DNA from: Candidatus Fermentibacteraceae bacterium
GTDB taxonomy: Bacteria; Fermentibacterota; Fermentibacteria; Fermentibacterales; JCC-6
Assembly (NCBI GenBank): GCA_030596465.1
Contig: JAUVJW010000145.1
Location: 1 to 5,476, forward strand
Reading direction: 5' to 3'
DNA: 5,476 nt
Shown one piece after another: positions 1-4,549 of this stretch. How positions within the stretch are numbered: position 1 is the first letter of the stretch; each line of letters starts with the position of its first letter. Position numbers and translations under genes: made by a program. The notes beneath the pieces were generated by a model. That model ran no database searches and had not been told where the DNA came from. It saw nothing but the letters and a program-made list of their open reading frames with translations.

Positions 1-174
1 GTGTTGATCGTGGGTGCTGTTGGCTCGTTCCATTGAGATCAATACTTCTGTTATGACTATTTCACCGGGATCAATAGCCAGCGCTTTTCTTATGGAATCA
101 AGTGCCTGGTTCCGATCACCTCGGGCTGAGTGTCTTCTGGCTTGAATGAGATGAGCTTTCACCCTGTTCTTCAT
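1..174 (-). CDS. Partial TPR-like protein (N-terminal 58 residues)
   Basis: This is a minus-strand reading frame that starts at an ATG (174-172) and stays open to the left edge, so only the N-terminal 58 residues are visible. The protein begins MKNRVKAHLIQARRHSARGD. Residues about 7-38 follow the tetratricopeptide pattern: small and hydrophobic residues on one helix, then a G-D turn, then QALDSIRKALAIDP, the typical second helix ending in a 'kAL-iDP' signature. No signal peptide or membrane segment is visible in this part. TPR repeats usually mediate protein-protein contacts, but no specific partner can be named. A G-rich stretch (complement of 186-191) lies 11 bases upstream of the ATG and may be a weak ribosome binding site. 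The gene is divergent from the carboxyltransferase gene. The frame, the start and the single repeat are seen directly; TPR membership is inferred from one repeat. Confidence 0.6.
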   Translation of the reverse strand, partial: MKNRVKAHLIQARRHSARGDRNQALDSIRKALAIDPGEIVITEVLISMERANSTHDQH

Positions 175-219
175 TATCAAGAATTCCCCCCGCTGTAACA
201 ACCTTAAGACAAAAAGTTC

Positions 220-225
220 GTTATA
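220..225 (-). promoter_or_regulatory. Possible -10 box of the leftward TPR-like gene
   Basis: Read on the minus strand this is TATAAC, five of six matches to TATAAT, about 46 bases upstream of the leftward start codon. No good -35 element lies at 16-18 bases from it; the nearest, TTGCAA (complement of 239-244), is only 13 bases away. This is a weak call based on one box and position. Confidence 0.2.
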
Positions 226-252
226 GCATCAATTTGACTTGCAATTTGTAGA

Positions 253-324
253 CCCCTAAATGTCGATGTAGCACTTCACCCCTTTGTTTCAATATAATCC
301 CCTGAATGAATCGGAGTAACCCCT
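253..324 (+). repeat. Four CCCCT repeats around the carboxyltransferase promoter
   Basis: CCCCT occurs at 253-257, 279-283, 299-303 and 320-324, three of the copies preceded by A. The spacings are 26, 20 and 21 bases, the last two near two DNA helical turns. The copies bracket the -10 box at 293-298. The repeats are seen directly; an operator role is a guess. Confidence 0.35.
269..298 (+). promoter_or_regulatory. Probable promoter of the carboxyltransferase gene
   Basis: A perfect TATAAT lies at 293-298, which would place the start site near 305 and give a leader of about 45 bases before the ATG at 350. The -35 region is poor: the best candidate, TAGCAC at 269-274 with an 18-base spacer, keeps only two consensus bases. 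This suggests dependence on an activator or a weak promoter. An alternative is TTGACT (234-239, five of six matches) with TAAATG at 257-262 and a 17-base spacer, but there the -10 is the poor half. Confidence 0.45.
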
Positions 325-334
325 CACTGATAAC

Positions 335-344
335 GAGGAAAGAG
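335..344 (+). promoter_or_regulatory. Ribosome binding site region of the carboxyltransferase gene
   Basis: The purine run GAGGAAAGAG precedes the start. GAGG (335-338) is 11 bases from the ATG at 350, which is long. AGAG at the end of the run is 5 bases away, which is short for a full site but acceptable. GAGG is ideally placed (6 bases) for an ATG at 345-347 that is followed at once by TAA; see the findings. Confidence 0.6.
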
Positions 345-349
345 ATGTA

Positions 350-2062
350 ATGTCAATAAAGAATTTCTTCCATAAGAGGTCAGCTCCCCGAATGGAAGCT
401 GTGTCTCGTGATTCGGTTGAGTTTGTAGATTTAAGTCTTAGAGACGGTCAGCAGTCTTTGCTTGCTACAAGAATGTCCACAGAGCAGGTACTCAGGCTTC
501 TTCCTCTTATTCTGGACACAGGTGTAAATCTGTTAGAGGTGTGGGGCGGAGCCACCCTTGACAGTGCTATGAGATATCTTGGAGAGAACCCATTTACCCG
601 TCTTCAGAAGATGAGTGAAATGGCAAAGCCCTACAATGCCGGTCTGCGGGCTCTTTCCAGAGGGCAGAATCTGTTCGGATACGATCCGTATCCGAATGAC
701 ATAGTCAGAGATTTCAACAGAGAAGCGGTGAAGGCCGGTGCAACAGTAATGAGAATCTTTGATGCTTTGAACTACACACCGAACTTCAAGGCTGCACTTG
801 ACGGAGTAAATGAAGCCGGTGGTACTTTTGATGCCGCTGTCTGTTACACAACAGGCTCACCCTATAATGTTGACCATTTCGTACAGAAATGTGTTGAGCT
901 TGAAAAAATGGGCGCTCACATGGTGAGTGACAAGGACATGGCCGGTTTGAAAACACCCGCGGAAGCCTGGGAGTACTATCGGGCTTTAAAGCAGGCTCTT
1001 ACGGTGCCTGTTGTTTCACATACCCATTGCACTCCCGGGTATGGTCACATTTCGGCGGTCATTGCTATTCTTGCCGGTGTTGACAAGATTGATACAGCTT
1101 TTCTTCCACTGGCAGGAGGGTCATCTCATCCTTCAATTGAGATTCTTTCCCTGTTTGCCGAAGTTCTTGGTATTGATACCGGGCTGGATATGTCAGACAG
1201 AGTTATTAAGCCCATTCATGATGAGATGCATGCTGTTGTTGCTCAGGTTGAAAAAGAATTCGATCTAAAAATTCACAAGTCCGTATGGCCTGGAAGAGAC
1301 AAGCTTCTTCCTATGGTAGAAGATATTCTGGACAATCTGGCAAAGGGCGATACAGATAAGGCTCTTGAAACAACTCACACCATGGAGCAGGCATGCGGGT
1401 TTCCTGAACCGAACATGGAGGTGCTCAGCGCCCAGATTCCCGGCGGTATGTACAGTAACTTTGTGAATCAACTTGCCCGGGACAACAAATCCGAATACCT
1501 GGGCAGGGCTCTGGAAGCTGTTCAGGAGGTCAGGCAGAAGGCAGGCTGGTGTCCTCTGGTTACTCCCACTTCCCAGATCGTAGGGGTGAAAGCATACTTC
1601 ACCGCAATGGGTAAATCTGTAAACCCGGTTCAATACTTCAACCTTATCGCAGGTTTTTATGGAAAAACACCATTTCCAATTGACCCTGACTACAGGGAAG
1701 AAGTGTGCGGGTTCAGGGACGAGAGAGAGTATGATTCCTCCGATTTTAACAGAAGAATACCTCTTGCCTCGGGAACTGAACTGCCTCTCGCGGAGACAAC
1801 TCACGAAAAACTGCTTTACTACCTCTTCCCGGACAGTTCAGGCAAAAGTTATCTCGAAGGCTTGAGGCAGAAGGAGTGGAGTTCAGTAGCGAAGGAAAGA
1901 AACAAGCGCGAAGAAGAGGAAAGGGAGAACAGAAAAGCGATGCTGGAGGCGGATGCCCTGATGAATCGTTTTGCTGGCGATATGGATTCTCTTTCGGAAA
2001 AACTTGCAGGTGCTGTTGGGGATGGAGATACTTTTGCTCCTGATGATGGCCTGGAAGACTGA
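350..2062 (+). CDS. Carboxyltransferase subunit, transcarboxylase 5S / pyruvate carboxylase B / OadA family
   Basis: A 570-residue protein of the biotin-dependent carboxyltransferase family, which moves CO2 between carboxybiotin and pyruvate/oxaloacetate. The N-terminal TIM barrel (about 22-285) shows LRDGQQS with metal-ligand candidate D32, E-WGGAT at 63-69, RGQN at 104-107, DKDMAG with K195 (the lysine that is carbamylated in this family), and the metal-binding pair H224 and H226 in SHTHCTPG. The following conserved carboxylase domain (about 290-490) has QIPGGMYSNF from 362 and VTPTSQIVG from 404, including the threonines typical of the active site. No biotinyl domain and no A-M-K-M motif follow. 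The protein ends in a charged helix (about 508-540) and an acidic tail, so biotin must sit on a separate carrier protein. Pyruvate carboxylase B, methylmalonyl-CoA transcarboxylase 5S and oxaloacetate decarboxylase alpha cannot be separated from this gene alone, and no partner subunit lies in the window. It is a monocistronic unit with its own terminator. The family assignment is firm; the exact substrate is not. Confidence 0.88.
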   Translation: MSIKNFFHKRSAPRMEAVSRDSVEFVDLSLRDGQQSLLATRMSTEQVLRLLPLILDTGVNLLEVWGGATLDSAMRYLGENPFTRLQKMSEMAKPYNAGLRALSRGQNLFGYDPYPNDIVRDFNREAVKAGATVMRIFDALNYTPNFKAALDGVNEAGGTFDAAVCYTTGSPYNVDHFVQKCVELEKMGAHMVSDKDMAGLKTPAEAWEYYRALKQALTVPVVSHTHCTPGYGHISAVIAILAGVDKIDTAFLPLAGGSSHPSIEILSLFAEVLGIDTGLDMSDRVIKPIHDEMHAVVAQVEKEFDLKIHKSVWPGRDKLLPMVEDILDNLAKGDTDKALETTHTMEQACGFPEPNMEVLSAQIPGGMYSNFVNQLARDNKSEYLGRALEAVQEVRQKAGWCPLVTPTSQIVGVKAYFTAMGKSVNPVQYFNLIAGFYGKTPFPIDPDYREEVCGFRDEREYDSSDFNRRIPLASGTELPLAETTHEKLLYYLFPDSSGKSYLEGLRQKEWSSVAKERNKREEEERENRKAMLEADALMNRFAGDMDSLSEKLAGAVGDGDTFAPDDGLED

Positions 2063-2085
2063 GAACCGGCTTTATTCGAAGAAGA

Positions 2086-2118
2086 CCCGGAACCCTTTAC
2101 CGGTTTCGGGTTTTTGTT
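2086..2118 (+). terminator. Intrinsic terminator of the carboxyltransferase gene
   Basis: Bases 2086-2094 (CCCGGAACC) pair with 2102-2110 (GGTTTCGGG): nine base pairs with one G-U wobble and a 7-base loop. A T-rich tract (2111-2119, broken by one G) follows directly. It lies 24 bases after the stop codon. It separates the carboxyltransferase gene from metK. Confidence 0.85.
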
Positions 2119-2124
2119 TATAAT
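2096..2124 (+). promoter_or_regulatory. metK operon promoter, overlapping the upstream terminator
   Basis: TTTACC (2096-2101, four of six matches to TTGACA) and a perfect TATAAT (2119-2124) are separated by exactly 17 bases. The predicted start site is near 2131, so the transcript would begin just before the first paired base of the riboswitch. The -35 lies in the loop of the preceding terminator, and the spacer covers that terminator's 3' arm and T-tract. Confidence 0.75.
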
Positions 2125-2132
2125 ACAACTAT

Positions 2133-2187
2133 GCGTGGATTGATTTAAGGTGTATTGCAACCACGTTAAAAAAAGTGCTAAAAAGCC
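2133..2187 (+). promoter_or_regulatory. SAM-II riboswitch (S-adenosylmethionine aptamer) upstream of metK
   Basis: This compact H-type pseudoknot matches the SAM-II class. Stem P1 is GCGTGG (2133-2138) with CCACGT (2161-2166), five Watson-Crick pairs and one wobble. The loop holds the class-typical GATTTAA (2142-2148) and TATTGCAA (2153-2160). The 3' segment contains GTTAAA followed by GTGCTAAAAAG (2175-2185). Pseudoknot P2 can form from TTGC (2155-2158) with GC-bulge-AA (2177-2181), plus GGT (2149-2151) with GCC (2185-2187). These blocks and their order agree with what I recall of the SAM-II (metA/metX leader) consensus, including CCACGTTAAA and GCTAAAAAG. Known biology: SAM-II binds SAM and shuts down methionine/SAM synthesis genes. 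Its position directly before the SAM synthetase gene fits product feedback. SAM-V, which has a similar core, is the main alternative class. Confidence 0.88.
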
Positions 2188-2226
2188 GTCAGCCAATACC
2201 TCGGGCCGTCGGACGACGGCCTTTTT
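2180..2226 (+). promoter_or_regulatory. Candidate antiterminator of the metK leader
   Basis: AAAAAGCCGTC (2180-2190) is complementary to GACGGC (2215-2220) plus TTTTT (2222-2226), with only C2221 bulged: 11 base pairs and a 24-base loop. It uses the 3' half of the SAM-II pseudoknot on one side and the terminator's 3' arm and U-tract on the other. It is therefore incompatible with both the SAM-bound fold and the terminator. The complementarity is seen directly; the switching role is inferred. Confidence 0.6.
2203..2226 (+). terminator. Intrinsic terminator (attenuator) in the metK leader
   Basis: GGCCGTC (2204-2210) pairs perfectly with GACGGCC (2215-2221) around a GGAC loop. One G-U pair (2203 with 2222) can extend it, and five T (2222-2226) follow. 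It lies between the SAM-II aptamer and the metK ribosome binding site, so it would stop transcription before the coding region. This is the expression platform expected of a transcriptional riboswitch. Confidence 0.85.
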
Positions 2227-2245
2227 CTGTACAACAAAGAGGAAC

Positions 2246-2249
2246 GGAG
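2246..2249 (+). promoter_or_regulatory. metK ribosome binding site
   Basis: GGAG lies 6 bases before the ATG at 2256 and supports that start. A second purine block, GAGG at 2239-2242, is 13 bases away and less well placed. Both are downstream of the terminator and outside the aptamer, so control is likely transcriptional and not by direct masking of this site. Confidence 0.75.
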
Positions 2250-2255
2250 ATTTTC

Positions 2256-3416
2256 ATGAGAAAGCTTTTCACGAGCGAATCGGTTTCAGAAGGACATCCT
2301 GATAAAGTTTGTGATCAGGTATCTGACGCGGTGCTTGATGCCCATCTTGCTCTTGATCCAAACGCGCATGTTGCGTGCGAAACACTGGTAACAACCAACT
2401 TCTGTCTTCTGGCAGGAGAAGTAAAAGCCAACGGAAAAGTTGATTACAAGCAAATCGCAAAAGATACTATCAAGGATATTGGTTATACTCTTCCCGAAAT
2501 AGGATTCCAATTTGAGAAGATTGATTATCAGATCAAGTTGCATGCCCAGTCAACGGATATTGACAGCGGTGTGGTAAGTCACGAGGGTGCCGGGGATCAG
2601 GGAATGATGTTTGGTTTTGCGTGTAATGAGACAAAGGCTCTTATGCCCTACCCCGTTCATCTGTCTCACAGACTGCTTGAGCGTCTCAGTGAGGTAAGAA
2701 GAAGCGGAGAGATCAGTTGGGCAAGACCTGACGCAAAGAGCCAGGTAACGGTAGAGTACGAGAACGGGACACCCGTGGGTATTTCCGAAATACTTATGTC
2801 GGTTCATCACGCGGAGAACGCAGGAAATGGATCAATGGAAGAGGAAATCAAGAAAAAGGTGATCTCTCCTGTACTTGAAACCTTTGTTCCTTATCTGGAG
2901 TGGAGTGGTCATTTTCTCTACAATCCCGCGGGAAGGTTTGTTATCGGCGGTCCCGACGGCGATACCGGACTTACCGGAAGAAAAATTATAGTTGATACAT
3001 ATGGTGGTATGGGTCGTCACGGTGGCGGAGCATTCAGCGGCAAGGATAGCACAAAGGTAGATAGAAGTGCCGCCTACATGGCAAGATACATTGCCAAGAA
3101 CATTGTCGCATCCGGTGTTGCGGACAGGTGCGAGATACAGCTTGCTTACGCAATAGGACGGTCGGAACCGGTAAGCGTTAGAGTAGACACATTCGGAACA
3201 GAAAGAGTCGGAAATGTTTCCGACATAGAAAAGGCAGTGAAGGAAGTGTTTCCCTTGAAGCCCTATGAGATAATAAGTTTTCTGGGGCTCAGGAAGCCAA
3301 TATTCAAGAAAACAGCGGCTTTCGGTCACTTTGGAAGAATACCCGGTGAGGATGGTAGTTTCAGCTGGGAGAAAACTGACAAGGCAGGGGAACTTGCTTC
3401 AAGATTGCTTAAATAG
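2256..3416 (+). CDS. metK: S-adenosylmethionine synthetase (methionine adenosyltransferase)
   Basis: A 386-residue cytosolic enzyme making S-adenosylmethionine from ATP and methionine, releasing phosphate and pyrophosphate. The length is normal for bacterial MetK. The start at 2256 is chosen because MRKLFTSESVSEGHPDK matches the family N-terminus and a GGAG lies 6 bases upstream; the same frame is open upstream to a GTG at 2175, but that is inside the riboswitch. Visible family motifs: GHPDK at 13-17 with H14 and D16 (ATP and metal site), the signature GAGDQGMMFG at 111-120, RPDAKSQVT at 157-165, GRFVIGGPDGDTGLTGRK at 226-243, and the glycine-rich phosphate loop GGGAFSGKDSTKVDRSA at 256-272 with its two lysines. 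The C-terminus has the usual FGHFGR and WEKTD. No active-site residue appears to be missing. It is first in a tight cluster with the envC-like gene and holB, and is preceded by a SAM-II riboswitch and an intrinsic terminator, so it is probably repressed by its own product. Confidence 0.98.
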   Translation: MRKLFTSESVSEGHPDKVCDQVSDAVLDAHLALDPNAHVACETLVTTNFCLLAGEVKANGKVDYKQIAKDTIKDIGYTLPEIGFQFEKIDYQIKLHAQSTDIDSGVVSHEGAGDQGMMFGFACNETKALMPYPVHLSHRLLERLSEVRRSGEISWARPDAKSQVTVEYENGTPVGISEILMSVHHAENAGNGSMEEEIKKKVISPVLETFVPYLEWSGHFLYNPAGRFVIGGPDGDTGLTGRKIIVDTYGGMGRHGGGAFSGKDSTKVDRSAAYMARYIAKNIVASGVADRCEIQLAYAIGRSEPVSVRVDTFGTERVGNVSDIEKAVKEVFPLKPYEIISFLGLRKPIFKKTAAFGHFGRIPGEDGSFSWEKTDKAGELASRLLK

Positions 3417-3419
3417 GAG
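3415..3419 (+). promoter_or_regulatory. Ribosome binding site of the envC-like gene, overlapping the metK stop
   Basis: AGGAG shares its first two bases with the metK TAG stop and lies 6 bases before the ATG at 3426. This spacing favours that ATG over the adjacent TTG at 3423, which would leave only 3 bases. The overlap with the stop suggests translational coupling. Confidence 0.8.
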
Positions 3420-3425
3420 TCGTTG

Positions 3426-4547
3426 ATGGGTCCCGTAATCCTGGCAGCTGTATGCATGGTGCTGATAGGTGATGCTGGAATTGACAGTCTGGATGTCCGG
3501 CTTGAACAGACCAGGGTATATCTTGAAGAACTTGAAAGCAGACAGGCTTCCAGTGAAGAGATTCTCCTTGGAATCCACGAGCACCTGGGGGCAGCCAGAG
3601 GTTACTACAACGAACTTGCGGCACGCGAAGCCAGAATTACAATGGATATCCACAGTATCGACCAGAGATGGTTCCTTACCGATTCAGCAAGGGCAGAGCT
3701 GGAGGCGGGTGTTGAGGAGTATATACTCTTCCTCTATTCTCATCGAAGGCTTGTGGGGTCTTCCGTTCTGTTTGCCTCTGGAGGAATCAGCAGGTATCTC
3801 AGACGGATGTCTTTTATGGATCATCTGGCAGGAAGTGCTATTGACCGGATGCAGCGTCTTGAACAATCCGGAGATTCCCTTTCGGAGTATCGTGATTCTC
3901 TGGAAATTCTCGTAGAAGATGTAAGAGTTCTCAGGCTTCAGATGGAAGAAGCTCAGGAGCGGATATACAGGGAAGAAGAAAGACAGACAATTCTTCGCCA
4001 GAGTCTTGAAAGTGAGATAGTTGCGGCAAGGGATTCCGCAGAGGCAATGGAACAGCGGAGGCAACAGCTTTCAGCATTTGTCACCACTCTTCGATCCAGC
4101 GCTTCAACTGCTTCAATTCCATCGGCAGAGATTTCTTCTTCAGCTTATCTGCCTGAAAACCGCGGAGCAGTGAGTTGGCCGGTAAGAGGATCTGTAATAA
4201 GAGGGTTCGGTCTTGATCAGGATCCGGTGTACGGAACAGAAACCGTCAGCGACGGTATCTCCATTGCAGTTGCCGGTAACTCTGCCAGGGTTTCAACAAT
4301 TGGTCCGGGCGTGATAATTTATGCCAGAGAATTTCTGAATTTTGGGAGAATGGTGGTATTGGATCACCTTGATGGTTACTACAGCGTTTACGCTCACCTT
4401 GGAAGTCTGGAAGTTGATCGGGGGGAAACGGTTGATTCGGGGGCTTTCCTGGGAATGACGGGTCCTCTTCCCGGCGGAAGGTCAGGCTGCTATCTTGAGA
4501 TACGCCGTGCAGGCCAACCGGTTAATCCACTCGAGTATCTGGAGTAG
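3426..4547 (+). CDS. EnvC-like protein: coiled coil plus degenerate LytM (M23) domain
   Basis: A 373-residue protein with the architecture of EnvC-type murein hydrolase activators, which sit in the periplasm and switch on septal amidases. Residues 1-18 are hydrophobic and probably an export signal, although no basic residue precedes the core. Residues about 20-220 are rich in E, R, Q and L with heptad-like spacing, giving long coiled coils broken near 100-135. A Ser/Ala/Pro-rich linker (about 223-243) leads to a LytM domain (about 249-371): WPVRGSVIRGFG, then GYYSVYAHLGSL, and C-terminal YLEIRRAGQPVNPLEYL. The peptidase zinc ligands are absent: the usual H-x-G-x-D segment reads SDGIS (275-279) and the H-x-H motif reads CYLE (355-358). 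Loss of zinc ligands is typical of EnvC, so activation and not cleavage is the likely role. The neighbours are metK upstream (9-base gap) and holB downstream (2-base gap). The domain call is firm; the exact amidase partner is unknown. Confidence 0.85.
   Translation: MGPVILAAVCMVLIGDAGIDSLDVRLEQTRVYLEELESRQASSEEILLGIHEHLGAARGYYNELAAREARITMDIHSIDQRWFLTDSARAELEAGVEEYILFLYSHRRLVGSSVLFASGGISRYLRRMSFMDHLAGSAIDRMQRLEQSGDSLSEYRDSLEILVEDVRVLRLQMEEAQERIYREEERQTILRQSLESEIVAARDSAEAMEQRRQQLSAFVTTLRSSASTASIPSAEISSSAYLPENRGAVSWPVRGSVIRGFGLDQDPVYGTETVSDGISIAVAGNSARVSTIGPGVIIYAREFLNFGRMVVLDHLDGYYSVYAHLGSLEVDRGETVDSGAFLGMTGPLPGGRSGCYLEIRRAGQPVNPLEYLE
4541..4544 (+). promoter_or_regulatory. holB ribosome binding site inside the end of the envC-like gene
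   Basis: GGAG in the last coding bases of the envC-like gene lies 5 bases before the ATG at 4550, with the upstream TAG stop (4545-4547) in between. The arrangement supports both the start choice and translational coupling. Confidence 0.75.
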
Positions 4548-4549
4548 AT

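Noticed and set aside
234..262. Promoter TTGACT-17-TAAATG as the main carboxyltransferase promoter
   Set aside because: The -35 is good but the -10 keeps only three bases; the perfect TATAAT at 293 is preferred, though both could work.
1265..1804. Minus-strand 179-codon frame inside the carboxyltransferase gene
   Set aside because: It lies opposite a strongly conserved coding region, is low in recognisable motifs and has no independent start signal; it is a shadow.
350..2062. Calling the carboxyltransferase a sodium-pumping oxaloacetate decarboxylase alpha subunit
   Set aside because: There is no biotin domain and no beta or gamma subunit genes are adjacent, so the specific pump assignment is not supported.
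2175..2255. In-frame upstream GTG start for metK, adding 27 residues
   Set aside because: The added stretch lies in the riboswitch and terminator, lacks a proper ribosome binding site, and MetK proteins begin at the MRKLFTSESV segment encoded from 2256.
2832..3329. Minus-strand 165-codon frame inside metK
   Set aside because: It lies antisense to conserved MetK motifs and shows no protein family features.
3423..3425. TTG start for the envC-like gene
   Set aside because: It is only 3 bases from the AGGAG site; the adjacent ATG at 3426 has proper 6-base spacing and is the stronger codon.
3426..4547. Active M23 zinc endopeptidase
   Set aside because: The zinc-binding H/D and H-x-H positions read SDGIS and CYLE, so hydrolysis is not expected.
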